DNA from: Pleomorphomonas oryzae DSM 16300
Lineage (GTDB): Bacteria > Pseudomonadota > Alphaproteobacteria > Rhizobiales > Pleomorphomonadaceae
Assembly: GCF_000422965.1 (NCBI RefSeq)
Contig: NZ_AUHB01000005.1
Location: 124,001 to 188,000, forward strand
Direction of reading: 5' to 3'
Length of the DNA stretch: 64,000 bases
Part shown: positions 55,466 through 64,000 of the stretch, one piece after another
Layout: every line of letters starts with the position of its first letter
Position numbering within the stretch: position 1 is the first letter of the stretch
Made by a program: the position numbers and the translations under genes
Notes under the pieces: generated by a model
What the model was told of the DNA's origin: nothing
Databases searched by the model: none
What the model saw: the letters and a program-made list of their open reading frames with translations, nothing else

Positions 55466-56575
55466 TTGGAGTTTCTCGCGGCAACGGGCGGTACGCTGAT
55501 CGGCACGGTCATTCCCTTCCTGATCGTGTTGACCGTCGTCGTCTTCGTTCACGAACTCGGACATTTCTGGGTGGCTCGCCGCGCCGGCGTCGCCGTCAGC
55601 GTCTTCTCGATTGGCTTTGGGCCGGAACTCCTCGGTCGGACCGACCGCAAGGGGACGCGCTGGAAGCTGTCGGCCGTTCCGCTTGGCGGGTATGTGCGCT
55701 TCATCGATGACGCCAACGCGGCCAGTCAGCCGGGCGAGAAGTCGTCCGATCCCGGCGCGTTTCAGTCAAAGAGCCTCCCGGCTCGCGCCGCCGTTGTCGC
55801 GGCCGGACCGGTCGCCAATTTTCTTTTCGCAATCGCCGTACTGGCAGTTCTTTTCTATGCGTTCGGCAAACCGATGATTGCGCCGGTCGCCGGTGCCGTC
55901 GAACCCGGCAGCCCGGCGGCCGAGGCTGGCTTTCAGGCCGGCGACCGTATTGTGGCCATCGACGGTGCCCCGGTCGAGAGTTTCGCCGACATCCAGCGCG
56001 TGGTCATGCTGCAGAATGGTGTCGAGCTGGCGATCGATATCGATCGCTCGGGCAATCGCCTGACATTGCATGCGACGCCGCGCTCGCGTGAGATTGTCGA
56101 TGGCTTCGGAGAAAAGCAGACGGTCCCGGTTCTTGGTCTGAGGCAGACCAATCCCACCGTCGAACTGCGCAGCTTCGGGCCGGTTGGCGCCGTACGCGAG
56201 GCGGTGCACGAGACCTGGTCGATCGTCGACAGTACGCTGTCTTCTGTGGCCGGCATGTTCTCCGGCCGCACATCGGCATCGCAGATCAGCGGGCCGATCG
56301 GCATCGCCCGGGTCAGCGGTCAGGTGGCTGCCATGGGGCTGATACCGCTTATTAACCTTGCCGCCATTCTCTCAATTTCTATCGGTCTCATTAACCTCTT
56401 TCCAATCCCCATGCTGGACGGTGGACATCTGGCATTCTACGCGATCGAGGCGTTGCGTGGACGACCGCTGCCCGAACGAGCCCAGGAAATCGGCTTTGGC
56501 ATCGGATTCGCTATTGTCTTGGGGCTAATGGCCTTTGGCGTGTTGAACGATATCGCCAAAATCGCATCGGGTTAG
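55466..56575 (+). CDS. rseP: Site-2 zinc metalloprotease RseP
   Basis: A 369-residue intramembrane protease. HELGH (VVFVHELGHFWVARR) lies in the first helix and NLFPIPMLDGGHL (the second metal site) in the third; a single PDZ domain (about 120-205) lies between, shorter than the two of E. coli. In E. coli it cleaves the anti-sigma factor RseA. The start is TTG 55466, supported by GAGAGGATGAGG; no ATG in frame is near. It is the last gene before bamA. Confidence 0.96.
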   Translation: MEFLAATGGTLIGTVIPFLIVLTVVVFVHELGHFWVARRAGVAVSVFSIGFGPELLGRTDRKGTRWKLSAVPLGGYVRFIDDANAASQPGEKSSDPGAFQSKSLPARAAVVAAGPVANFLFAIAVLAVLFYAFGKPMIAPVAGAVEPGSPAAEAGFQAGDRIVAIDGAPVESFADIQRVVMLQNGVELAIDIDRSGNRLTLHATPRSREIVDGFGEKQTVPVLGLRQTNPTVELRSFGPVGAVREAVHETWSIVDSTLSSVAGMFSGRTSASQISGPIGIARVSGQVAAMGLIPLINLAAILSISIGLINLFPIPMLDGGHLAFYAIEALRGRPLPERAQEIGFGIGFAIVLGLMAFGVLNDIAKIASG

Positions 56576-56583
56576 GGGTACGA

Positions 56584-56599
56584 GTGACCTTCGGGTCAC
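56584..56599 (+). other. TTCG-tetraloop hairpin between rseP and bamA
   Basis: GTGACC-TTCG-GGTCAC forms a six-base stem closed by a UUCG-type loop, eight bases after the rseP stop. No T-tract follows. It could be an mRNA processing or stability element. Confidence 0.45.
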
Positions 56600-56736
56600 G
56601 CAGGACAGGGAAAACGGCACCACCCATGGCAAGGTCGCTTGCGCATCGTGGCAAAGACTGTAAAAACCTCTTGATCGGAATCTGTAACAAGGGTTCCCAA
56701 TCGGCTTGGGCCGTAGAAAATCGGGTACGTGATTAA

Positions 56737-59064
56737 ATGCGCTCATTCAAGGAATGGACGAAAGTCGTCGCCGCCTCCGCTGCTTTGCTCGTCGCGGCAC
56801 CTTTGTGGGGCGGTTTTGTCCCGGAGTTGGGCGCAATTTCTGCTCAGGCAGCGTCTGCCGACCGTGTAACGGTGGTTGGCAACACACGTGTGGAACCCGA
56901 AACGATCGCGGCCTACATCAAGGGCACGCCGGGGAAGTTGAGCGCCGCTGAAATCGACGAATCGATCAAGGCACTTTTTGCAACCGGCATGTTTTCGGAT
57001 GTGAAGGTCAGCCAGTCTGGCGGCCGCGTGATCGTCAAGGTGGTGGAGAACCCGGTCATCGCTCGCGTCGCCTTCGAGGGCAACGACGTACAGTCCGACG
57101 AAATTCTGAAGGGCGTCACCGAGCTTCAGCCCCGATCGGTGCTGACGCAGGGCAAGGTCGAGTCCGACACGCAGCGTATCCTCGAGCTCTATCGCCGCAG
57201 TGGTCGCTATGATGCTACGGTCGAGCCCAAGCAGGTCGATCTCGGCAAAGGGCGCGTCGATCTCATTTTCCAGATCAATGAGGGTCCGCGCACCGAGGTC
57301 AGCAAGATCACCTTCGTTGGCAACAAGACTTACTCAAACTATCGTTTGTCCAATGTCATCTCCACCAAGGAGTCCGGCCTGTTCGGCTGGTTCAAGACGT
57401 CGGACAACTACAGCCCTGAAAAGCTGAACGCCGACCAGGAAGCACTGCGCCGCTTCTATTATAACCACGGTTATGCCGACTTCCGCATCGTTTCCGCGAC
57501 GGCCGATTTCGACCGCCAGCAGAACTCCTTCTTCCTGACCTTTACGGTCGATGAGGGCGAGCGGTACAAGTACGGCGACATCAAGGTCGAGACGACGCTC
57601 TCCGACGTCAATCCTGAAGATCTCAAGGCGCTGACGCTGACGCATACCGGCGACACCTATTCGGCTGCCGAGGTCGACAAGTCGCTTGAGGCGATCACCA
57701 CGGCCGTCGCTGCCAAGGGCTACGCTTTCGTGCAGGTTCGTCCGCGCGGTGACCGCGACTATGCCAACCACACCATCGCCGTCACCTACTTCGTGGACGA
57801 AGGCGCCCGCGCTTACATCGAGCGCATCAATATCATCGGCAACGACCGTACCCGTGACTATGTCATTCGTCGCGAGTTCGATATTGGCGAAGGCGATGCT
57901 TACAATCAGGTACTGATCGAGAAGGCCGAGCGGAAGCTGAAAAACCTCGGGTACTTCAAGACCGTTCGCATCTGGTCGGAGCAGGGTTCCGCTGCCGACA
58001 AGGTCATCGTCAACGTTCAGGTCGACGACAAGCCCACAGGTGAAGTCAGCATCGGTGCCGGCTATTCCACGGCGAATGGTATCCTGGCCGAGCTGTCGAT
58101 CACCGAAAAGAACTTCCTTGGTCGTGGCCAGTATGTGCGCGCCTCGGTTTCCAAGGGCATCACGACCGATGGCAAGTCCGGCGACTCGTCCTATGAGCTG
58201 TCGTTCACCGAGCCTTACCTGTTCGACCGTCGTCTCGAAGGTGGTTTCGATGTCTACCGTCGTAACTACAGCGACACCGACGATGGCGTGCATCCGTATG
58301 ATGAGACGAATACCGGTGGTAAGATTCGCTTCGGTATTCCGCTCAACGACGACACCACCTTGGGCGTGTTCTACGAGGGCTATCAGCAGAAGATCTCCAA
58401 CGTCCATTCGCAGTACAGCAGCTTCATCACCAATGAAGATCGCTTTATCTCGATCGTTGGAACCAGCCTGACCTACAACACGATCGACGACTACGCTTTC
58501 CCGCGGAACGGCGTCTATGCGCAGATCAAGCAGGAGTTCGCCGGTGTTGGTGGCGATGCAACCTTCTTCCGTACGACGGGTCGTGCCGAGTACTACAAGG
58601 AGCTGGTTGAGGACTGGGATCTGATCGGCCACGTTGGTGCCAAGGCCGGTGCGATGTTCGGTCTGAGTGACGATGTCGCCTACATCGACCAGTTCCAGGT
58701 CGGCGGATCGATCATTCGCGGCTTCGAGACCAATGGTATCGGTCCGCGCGATCCGGCTACCGGCTACTCTCTGGGTGGCAAGTATTACGTCGCGGCTACC
58801 GCCGAAACGCTCTTCCCGATCCCGATGCTGCCGCAGGAATACGGCGTCTGGGGTGCGGTGTTTGCCGATGCTGGTACGCTCTGGTCTTCCGAGAACCCGA
58901 CCACAGGCACCGACAACGGTATTGCTCTGCGGGCCTCCGTCGGCGCCGGTATCGTCTGGCAGTCCCCGTTCGGCTTGCTCCGCGCAGACTTCGCCTATCC
59001 GGTCATGAAAGAGGACACGGACAAGACGCAGGTCTTCAAGTTCTCCGGCGGCACCAAGTTCTGA
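56737..59064 (+). CDS. bamA: Outer-membrane protein assembly factor BamA
   Basis: A 775-residue Omp85-family insertase. A long signal peptide (about 1-39) precedes five POTRA domains (about 40-430; ITFVGNKTYSNYRLSN and INIIGNDRTRDYVIRREFDIGEGD are typical) and a 16-strand barrel ending in the C-terminal signature GGTKF. The VRGF-type loop-6 motif reads IRGFETNGIGPRD. It folds the porin of this window and other barrel proteins. It is in the usual rseP-bamA-lpxD order; no skp/ompH gene is between bamA and lpxD. Confidence 0.98.
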   Translation: MRSFKEWTKVVAASAALLVAAPLWGGFVPELGAISAQAASADRVTVVGNTRVEPETIAAYIKGTPGKLSAAEIDESIKALFATGMFSDVKVSQSGGRVIVKVVENPVIARVAFEGNDVQSDEILKGVTELQPRSVLTQGKVESDTQRILELYRRSGRYDATVEPKQVDLGKGRVDLIFQINEGPRTEVSKITFVGNKTYSNYRLSNVISTKESGLFGWFKTSDNYSPEKLNADQEALRRFYYNHGYADFRIVSATADFDRQQNSFFLTFTVDEGERYKYGDIKVETTLSDVNPEDLKALTLTHTGDTYSAAEVDKSLEAITTAVAAKGYAFVQVRPRGDRDYANHTIAVTYFVDEGARAYIERINIIGNDRTRDYVIRREFDIGEGDAYNQVLIEKAERKLKNLGYFKTVRIWSEQGSAADKVIVNVQVDDKPTGEVSIGAGYSTANGILAELSITEKNFLGRGQYVRASVSKGITTDGKSGDSSYELSFTEPYLFDRRLEGGFDVYRRNYSDTDDGVHPYDETNTGGKIRFGIPLNDDTTLGVFYEGYQQKISNVHSQYSSFITNEDRFISIVGTSLTYNTIDDYAFPRNGVYAQIKQEFAGVGGDATFFRTTGRAEYYKELVEDWDLIGHVGAKAGAMFGLSDDVAYIDQFQVGGSIIRGFETNGIGPRDPATGYSLGGKYYVAATAETLFPIPMLPQEYGVWGAVFADAGTLWSSENPTTGTDNGIALRASVGAGIVWQSPFGLLRADFAYPVMKEDTDKTQVFKFSGGTKF

Positions 59065-59088
59065 CGCACCGGCTTTCTTGGAGCTCTC

Positions 59089-59122
59089 AACCGCCGCGCC
59101 CAAAGCGCGGCGGTTTCGTTTT
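59089..59122 (+). terminator. Strong terminator after bamA
   Basis: An eleven-base stem AACCGCCGCGC/GCGCGGCGGTT around CCAAA, followed by TCGTTTT, 25 bases past the bamA stop. It probably ends most transcripts here, so lpxD and the genes after it may need their own promoter. Confidence 0.9.
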
Positions 59123-59422
59123 GCAGGAACGGTCCTGAGAGGTCGAGACTGGTCAGCATTCCGGCTGCCGATACCCAACATCCGCGGCGAGCGGATGAAT
59201 TCAGCTTTTCAGTGCACCATGATGCTGAACAGCAGGCCTCATGGCGACTTGCTGCGTATGGGTCGGTTGACACCGGCCCAGCGCAATGGCTAATGCCTTC
59301 CGTTCCGGGAAGATCGCAGCCGGCCATGGCGGAAAGCCGGTTGGCCGCCGAGCTTGCGATGCTTCAACCGAAACGGATAAGGAAGGCGCGCGTCCGCCAC
59401 GGCTTTCAGCCGGGAAGGGCGA
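59123..59422 (+). other. Region between bamA terminator and lpxD
   Basis: 300 bases without a supported gene; the ORF lines across it lack ribosome sites and coding pattern. It should hold the lpxD promoter, but I found no clear -35/-10 pair. This is where many other proteobacteria have skp (ompH); none is present. Confidence 0.5.
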
Positions 59423-60484
59423 GTGAGTGTTGTCATGACCGATCCAGTATTCTTCGCCCCCTCCGGTCGGCTGACCCTTGCAGAGGTGGCCCATATCGCT
59501 GGCGGCGAGGTGGTGCGCGGCGACGCTGACGTCGCTATCGGCCGCGTTGCGCCGCTCGATCAGGCCGGGCCAGGCGACCTGTCCTTCCTGGATAATCCTC
59601 ACTACATCGCCGTCTTCAAACAGACGCGGGCATCGATCGTTCTCTGCTCCGCCGCTCATGTTGCTGATGCGCCGGAGGGCGCGGCGGTCATCGTCGCCCA
59701 GCAGCCCTATCGCGCGATGGCTCTGGTTATGCAGGCGCTGTTTCCAGATGCCTTCCGCCTGAAAGGACCGTTCGGTGAGGCCGGGATATCGGCCGGTGCG
59801 AGCATTCATCCCACCGTTCGCCTCGAAGATGGCGTAACCGTCGAACCGGGCGCTGTTATCGGTGCCGGCGCGGAGATCGGCGCCGGCACGGTGGTTTCGG
59901 CCAATGCTGTGATTGGACGGGGCGTACGCGTCGGGCGCGATGGATACATCGGTGCCAGCGTGACACTGCAGTATGCACTTGTCGGCAATCGAGTGATCAT
60001 CCATCCCGGTTCCAGTATCGGGCAGGATGGCTTTGGCTTTGCGATGGGCGCGCGGGGCCACCTCAAGGTGCCGCAAATCGGGCGGGTGGTTATCCAGGAC
60101 GATGTGGAGATCGGAGCTAACGTGACCATTGACCGCGGTTCCAACCGCGACACGGTCATTGGCGAAGGTACCAAGATCGACAATGAAGTGCAGATTGGCC
60201 ACAACGTGGAGGTCGGTCGGCATTGCGTTTTGGTGGCCAAGGTCGGTATTTCCGGCTCGACCAAGCTCGGCGATTATGTCGTGGTGGGCGGCTATAGCGG
60301 GCTCGCCGGCCATCTGACGGTCGGCCAGGGCGCTCAGCTTGCCGGCGGTTCGATGCTGAAGGACGACATGCCCGCCGGTGCGCGCTGGGTCGGCACGCCG
60401 GCCAGGCCGATCCGCGAATGGACGAAGGAACAGATGGCCCTCAAACGGGCAGTTAAGCAGGCGACGGGAAGGGACGAAACGTGA
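59423..60484 (+). CDS. lpxD: UDP-3-O-acylglucosamine N-acyltransferase LpxD
   Basis: A 353-residue left-handed beta-helix acyltransferase, third step of lipid A synthesis. The N-terminal uridine-binding domain ([18 protein letters not shown]) is followed by about ten hexapeptide turns (about 105-300) including [21 protein letters not shown] and the catalytic-His turn IGHNVEVG. The start may be GTG 59423 (AAGGGCGA before it) or ATG 59435. Its stop overlaps the fabZ GTG. Confidence 0.97.
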   Translation: MSVVMTDPVFFAPSGRLTLAEVAHIAGGEVVRGDADVAIGRVAPLDQAGPGDLSFLDNPHYIAVFKQTRASIVLCSAAHVADAPEGAAVIVAQQPYRAMALVMQALFPDAFRLKGPFGEAGISAGASIHPTVRLEDGVTVEPGAVIGAGAEIGAGTVVSANAVIGRGVRVGRDGYIGASVTLQYALVGNRVIIHPGSSIGQDGFGFAMGARGHLKVPQIGRVVIQDDVEIGANVTIDRGSNRDTVIGEGTKIDNEVQIGHNVEVGRHCVLVAKVGISGSTKLGDYVVVGGYSGLAGHLTVGQGAQLAGGSMLKDDMPAGARWVGTPARPIREWTKEQMALKRAVKQATGRDET

Positions 60485-60978
60485 GCGAAACCGATACCGC
60501 AACGGCACCGGCTGAAACCGGGACGCCAGCCAAGGGCACTCTGGGTGTCATGGACATTCAGGCGCTCCTGAAGGCGCTGCCACACCGCTATCCCTTCATG
60601 ATGATTGACCGGATCATTGAGATCGACGGCGACAACTCGGCCATCGGCATCAAGAACGTCACCATCAATGAGCCGCAGTTTCAGGGGCATTTCCCCAACG
60701 CGCCGGTGATGCCCGGTGTGCTGATGATCGAGGGCATGGCCCAGACGGCCGGTGCCATCTGCGTCAACGCCACGGATGGGGCCGCACCGAAGCTGGTCTA
60801 CTTCATGACCATCGATAAGGTGAAGTTCAGAAAGCCGGTCGGCCCCGGCGACGTGGTCGAGTATCACGTGCGCAAGCTCAAGAAGCGCGCCAATATGTGG
60901 TGGTACGAGGCAACGGCCATCGTCGCCGGCTTCAAGGTTGCGGAAGCCGAGCTCAGCGCCATGTTGGTGAATGCCTGA
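60481..60978 (+). CDS. fabZ: 3-hydroxyacyl-ACP dehydratase FabZ
   Basis: A 165-residue hot-dog-fold dehydratase. The catalytic His and Glu are in [13 protein letters not shown] and [21 protein letters not shown]. It turns 3-hydroxyacyl-ACP into enoyl-ACP, competing with LpxA/LpxD for the same substrate. The N-terminal 25 residues ([12 protein letters not shown]) are a disordered extra. GTG start overlaps the lpxD stop by four bases. Confidence 0.97.
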   Translation: MSETDTATAPAETGTPAKGTLGVMDIQALLKALPHRYPFMMIDRIIEIDGDNSAIGIKNVTINEPQFQGHFPNAPVMPGVLMIEGMAQTAGAICVNATDGAAPKLVYFMTIDKVKFRKPVGPGDVVEYHVRKLKKRANMWWYEATAIVAGFKVAEAELSAMLVNA

Positions 60979-61089
60979 AGACTGGCCGCTGCGTAATACG
61001 CTGAAACATAAATTGCGGCCCTTCGCCGGCAACGGAAGCTATAGGAAAACGAGCGGCTAAAGCCGTATCGCCGCCGAGGAATCATCCGC

Positions 61090-61896
61090 ATGCGCACCAT
61101 TCATCCCACCGCCGTTGTCGACCCGGCCGCCGAGATCGGCGACGGCGTCAGCATTGGTCCCTTCAGTGTCGTCGGTCCCAACGTCCGACTCGGCGATGGT
61201 GTGGTGCTGCACGCGCACACGGTGGTGGACGGGCGTACGACGCTTGGCGCCGGTGTCACCGTGTTTCCTCACGCTACCGTTGGCATGGTGCCGCAGGATC
61301 TCAAATATCGTGGCGAGCCGAGCCGGCTTGAAGTCGGCGACAAAACCGTCATCCGCGAGTGCGTGACGCTGCATCTCGGCACCGAGGGCGGCGGCATGCT
61401 GACGCGCGTTGGCGCGGGCTGCCTTTTGATGGCCAATGCCCATGTCGCTCACGACTGCGTGGTCGGCAACAACGTCATCCTGGTCAACTGTGCCACGCTG
61501 GGCGGCCACGTTCATATCGGCGACAACACCATCCTCGGCGGGCTCAGCGCGGTGCACCAGTGGGTTCGCGTCGGTGAGGGCGTGATGGTTGGCGGCATGA
61601 CGGGCGTCGAAAACGACATCATTCCCTTCGGCATGGTCACCGGTAATCGCGCCCGCCTCGGCGGTCTCAATCTGGTCGGTCTGAGGCGCGCCAATTATCC
61701 GCGCGACGATATCCACGCCTTGCGTAACGCCTACAAGCTGTTGTTCGACGGCGACGATCCGCTGTCGGCGCGTCTCGACCGCGTCGTGGAAGTTTACGGC
61801 GGCAGCCTTCTGGTTGACCGCATGATCGAGTTCATCCGGGCAGGCGGCGATCGCGCCATCTGCACGCCACGCAGCCGGGACGGCGACGCCGAATGA
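61090..61896 (+). CDS. lpxA: UDP-N-acetylglucosamine acyltransferase LpxA
   Basis: A 268-residue beta-helix enzyme, first step of lipid A synthesis. The hexapeptide domain (about 1-190) includes HPTAVVDPAAEIGDGVSIG and the catalytic-His turn MANAHVAHDCVVGNNVI; the C-terminal helical domain includes LRRANYPRDDIHALRNAYKLLF. It starts 111 bases after fabZ and overlaps lpxI (ATGA). Confidence 0.97.
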   Translation: MRTIHPTAVVDPAAEIGDGVSIGPFSVVGPNVRLGDGVVLHAHTVVDGRTTLGAGVTVFPHATVGMVPQDLKYRGEPSRLEVGDKTVIRECVTLHLGTEGGGMLTRVGAGCLLMANAHVAHDCVVGNNVILVNCATLGGHVHIGDNTILGGLSAVHQWVRVGEGVMVGGMTGVENDIIPFGMVTGNRARLGGLNLVGLRRANYPRDDIHALRNAYKLLFDGDDPLSARLDRVVEVYGGSLLVDRMIEFIRAGGDRAICTPRSRDGDAE

Positions 61897-62765
61897 CCCT
61901 GGCAAGCACCGCTCCCGAAAGATCGACCCTAGGGATCATCGCCGGCGGCGGCGGTGTTCCCGTCATCGTGGCCAGGGCAGCCGAGGCGGCGGGTCGGCCG
62001 GTGGTGGTATTGGGTCTGGTCGGCGAGGCCGATTTGGACATCGAATCCTTTCATCATCACTGGCTGCGCTGGGGCGAGATTGGCCGGTTGTTCGATCTTC
62101 TGGCGCGTGAGCGCGTCGGCGAGGTGGTGATCTGCGGGGCCGTCAACCGGCCGGACTTCTCGGCCATCCGCGTTGACCTCGGTGCCGTGCTGAGCTTGCC
62201 GAAGATCCTGTCGCTGATGGTGGGCGGCGACGATACCGTGCTGAAGAATGTCGTCCGGTTCCTTGAAGACCGCGGCTATACGGTGATCGGCGCCCATCAG
62301 GTGGCGCCGGAACTGGTTGGCGGCAACGGCAATCTCGGGCGTTTCAAGCCCACGGACGATGCCGAGACCGATATTGCCAAGGGCGTCGAGGCGTCGTTGA
62401 CGCTCGGCCGGCTCGACATCGGCCAAGCTGTGGTGTCGATCTCGGGCCGTGTAGTGGCCGTCGAGGGCATCGAAGGAACCGATGAACTTCTGCAGCGCGT
62501 CGCCGATCTCAGAAAGCGCGGCCGCCTCAAGGCGGCGCACCGCTCCGGCGTGCTGGTGAAGGCAGCCAAACCCCAGCAGGATCTGCGCGTCGATCTGCCG
62601 ACCATTGGTCCGCGCACCGTTGAAATGGCAGTGGCGGCCGGTCTTGCCGGCATTGCCGTGGAATCGGGGCGGGTGATGATTGTCGATCGGCCGGCGACCA
62701 TCGCCGCCGCCGACGCCGCCCGATTATTTCTGCAGGTGCGGACCTTTCCGGACGGTGCGTCATGA
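61893..62765 (+). CDS. lpxI: UDP-2,3-diacylglucosamine hydrolase LpxI
   Basis: A 290-residue DUF1009 protein, the alphaproteobacterial replacement for LpxH, which cuts UDP-2,3-diacylglucosamine to give lipid X. LGIIAGGGGVPVIVARAAEAAG, the ISGRVVAVEGIEGTDELLQRV segment and the catalytic-Asp loop AAKPQQDLRVDLPTIGPRTVE are characteristic. It lies between lpxA and lpxB with ATGA overlaps on both sides, as in Caulobacter. Confidence 0.97.
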   Translation: MTLASTAPERSTLGIIAGGGGVPVIVARAAEAAGRPVVVLGLVGEADLDIESFHHHWLRWGEIGRLFDLLARERVGEVVICGAVNRPDFSAIRVDLGAVLSLPKILSLMVGGDDTVLKNVVRFLEDRGYTVIGAHQVAPELVGGNGNLGRFKPTDDAETDIAKGVEASLTLGRLDIGQAVVSISGRVVAVEGIEGTDELLQRVADLRKRGRLKAAHRSGVLVKAAKPQQDLRVDLPTIGPRTVEMAVAAGLAGIAVESGRVMIVDRPATIAAADAARLFLQVRTFPDGAS

Positions 62766-63949
62766 CCGAGTATCCGCCGCTCCGCGTCGCTATCGTGGTC
62801 GGTGAGGAATCCGGCGATCAGCTTGGCGCGAGGCTGATGGCGGCACTCAAGAACCTGTCGGCACACCCGGTCGAGTTTTTCGGCGTTGGCGGCGATCGCA
62901 TGGCCGCCGAGGGGATGCCGAGCTTTTTTCCGCTTCACGACATTGCCGTCATGGGCTTCGGTCCAGTGGTGAAGCGTCTACCGCTCATTCAGGTGCGTAC
63001 GGCCGAAGCCGCCGGTGCCGTCATCGCCGGCCATCCGGATGTGCTGGTGATCATCGATAGCCCGGACTTCACGCATCGCGTGGCACGCGATGTCCGCGCC
63101 GCCCTACCGAAACTGCCGGTCATCGACTACGTCTGCCCTTCCGTATGGGCTTGGCGGCCCAACAGAGCCCGCAGGATGGCCGCCTACATCGATCATGTAC
63201 TCGCGCTCCTGCCGTTCGAGCCGGCCGTCCTCGCTCGCCTGAAGGGCCCTGAAGCAACCTACGTCGGCCATCCTCTGATCGACCGTCCGGAGTTGCTGAC
63301 CCCGGCGACGGGCGAGCGGCTGCCGCTTGAGGGAAGCGAGCCGCCGCGTCTGCTGGTGCTGCCGGGAAGCCGTTCGGGTGAAATCGACCGCATGCTGGCG
63401 CTCTATGGCCGGGTACTTGATGCGCTGTCGGCACGCGGACTGGTCTTTCAGCCGGTGCTTCCGGCCGTCGAACGGCTCAGGGCGCGCATCGAAAGAGAAA
63501 CGGCGGGCTGGGCGTTACGGCCGAAGATCGTCACCGGTGAGGTGGAGAAGTGGGCGGCGTTCCGGTCGGCGCACGCCGCGCTCGCCACATCCGGCACTGT
63601 GACGCTGGAACTGGCGCTCGCCGGTGTCCCCAGCGTGATCGCCTACGCACGCGATCCGCTGTTTCGCCTCATTTCGGAAGTTGCCCGCCGCATTCCAGGG
63701 TTGGTGAACCTCACCATGTTCGGTCTCGCCAATATCATCCTCGATGAAAAGGCGAGCCCTGAATTTCTCGACCCGGATCTTGCGCCAGAGCGGCTTGCCG
63801 ATGCCTTGGCACCACTGCTCGCCGACACACCCGCCCGTGCCGCCCAGCTTGCCGCCTTCTCGCGCCTCAAAGATGTGATGGCGCTTCCCAACGGTCGCCC
63901 AGCCGCCGAAACCGCTGCCAGCGTGGTGCTGCGGCTCGCCAGCCACTGA
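62762..63949 (+). CDS. lpxB: Lipid A disaccharide synthase LpxB
   Basis: A 395-residue GT19 enzyme that joins UDP-diacylglucosamine and lipid X. The N-terminal VGEESGDQLGARLM, FFGVGGDRMAAEGM, VCPSVWAWRPNRARRM and the C-terminal ATSGTVTLELALAGVPSVIAYA are diagnostic. Its ATG overlaps the lpxI stop. It ends the block; a terminator hairpin follows. Confidence 0.97.
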   Translation: MTEYPPLRVAIVVGEESGDQLGARLMAALKNLSAHPVEFFGVGGDRMAAEGMPSFFPLHDIAVMGFGPVVKRLPLIQVRTAEAAGAVIAGHPDVLVIIDSPDFTHRVARDVRAALPKLPVIDYVCPSVWAWRPNRARRMAAYIDHVLALLPFEPAVLARLKGPEATYVGHPLIDRPELLTPATGERLPLEGSEPPRLLVLPGSRSGEIDRMLALYGRVLDALSARGLVFQPVLPAVERLRARIERETAGWALRPKIVTGEVEKWAAFRSAHAALATSGTVTLELALAGVPSVIAYARDPLFRLISEVARRIPGLVNLTMFGLANIILDEKASPEFLDPDLAPERLADALAPLLADTPARAAQLAAFSRLKDVMALPNGRPAAETAASVVLRLASH

Positions 63950-63964
63950 TTTCTCGCCTCATAT

Positions 63965-63997
63965 GAAAAAGACCTCCGACGTTGCCGCCGGAGGTCT
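63965..63997 (-). terminator. Terminator, probably for a leftward gene to the right
   Basis: A nine-base stem AGACCTCCG/CGGAGGTCT at the window end. It is preceded by AAAAA on the plus strand, so on the minus strand the stem is followed by TTTTT. It fits a leftward gene just outside the window (often gltA after lpxB in Hyphomicrobiales; inference) and may act in both directions. Confidence 0.75.
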
Positions 63998-64000
63998 GCT

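Noticed and set aside
57334-59181. 615-codon minus-strand ORF antisense to bamA
   Set aside because: It lies wholly across a clear bamA gene in the opposite frame. Its length comes from high-GC codon bias; it has no ribosome site or known domain.
1-64000. CRISPR arrays, tRNA/rRNA genes, transposases, prophage or toxin-antitoxin genes
   Set aside because: I looked for spaced direct repeats, tRNA arms and the usual proteins on both strands and found none; the riboswitch stretch GGTTCAAACC near 26217 looks like a tRNA T-arm but belongs to aptamer 2.

Overview
The window is a GC-rich stretch of an alphaproteobacterial chromosome, most likely from the order Hyphomicrobiales (Rhizobiales). The placement rests on order-typical gene families (IalB, DUF2093, DUF4170, DUF6101 and a two-cysteine alphaproteobacterial porin), on LpxI instead of LpxH, on an alphaproteobacterial-type promoter (CTTGCC-N17-CTATAT) before rpsB and on a CtrA-type TTAA-N7-TTAA site before the porin. 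A genus cannot be fixed from sequence alone; Pleomorphomonadaceae or a neighbouring family would be my guess. Nearly all of it looks like ordinary chromosome. I saw no tRNA, rRNA, CRISPR array, prophage or insertion sequence.

Region 1 (1-7.1 kb, + strand): the 3' end of a PAS-GGDEF-EAL protein, an IalB-family periplasmic protein, tldD, a HAD hydrolase, a TerC-like membrane protein, a MATE transporter and a DUF2093 protein. Region 2 (7.1-12.6 kb, - strand) is one tightly packed run, tldE-cysQ-like-DUF4170-LPLAT-waaA-lpxK, which holds late lipid A/Kdo steps; tldE is the partner of tldD in region 1. Region 3 (13-25 kb): DUF6101, a less GC-rich divergent pair (GT9-like protein and DUF6165), ubiA, purD, yqgE, a chemoreceptor, an orphan DsbD-alpha-like protein with a peroxiredoxin, a lipid kinase, and the run ispH-thrB-rnhA.

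Region 4 (25.4-31.2 kb): a lipoprotein, then a tandem glycine riboswitch that precedes gcvT-gcvH-gcvPA-(52-codon ORF)-gcvPB, a cleavage system with a split P-protein. The 52-codon ORF is linked to both neighbours by ATGA overlaps. Region 5 (31.2-40.3 kb): an orphan FliK-like/FlhB-C-terminal-like pair, a periplasmic protein of unknown function, a HAD hydrolase with AMP nucleosidase, GNAT, a TerB/J-domain protein, a phosphoglycerate-mutase-like phosphatase and a BenE transporter. Region 6 (40.3-48.7 kb): a porin with a long leader, an 810-aa anchored protein with five tandem ~120-aa units and a degenerate OmpA end, a 32-aa membrane microprotein, a membrane/helix-hairpin-helix protein, and a MarR-EmrA-EmrB efflux unit with a 12-bp palindrome.

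Region 7 (48.8-64 kb, + strand) is the classic housekeeping block rpsB-tsf-pyrH-frr-uppS-cdsA-dxr-rseP-bamA-lpxD-fabZ-lpxA-lpxI-lpxB. It joins translation, isoprenoid and phospholipid precursors, outer-membrane assembly and lipid A synthesis. With waaA and lpxK from region 2 the window encodes most of the Kdo-lipid A pathway (lpxC and the late acyltransferases are not here). The best candidates for undescribed biology are the repeat-protein/microprotein/HhH unit downstream of the porin, the coupled 52-codon ORF in the gcv operon, and the FliK/FlhB-like pair lying outside a flagellar cluster.
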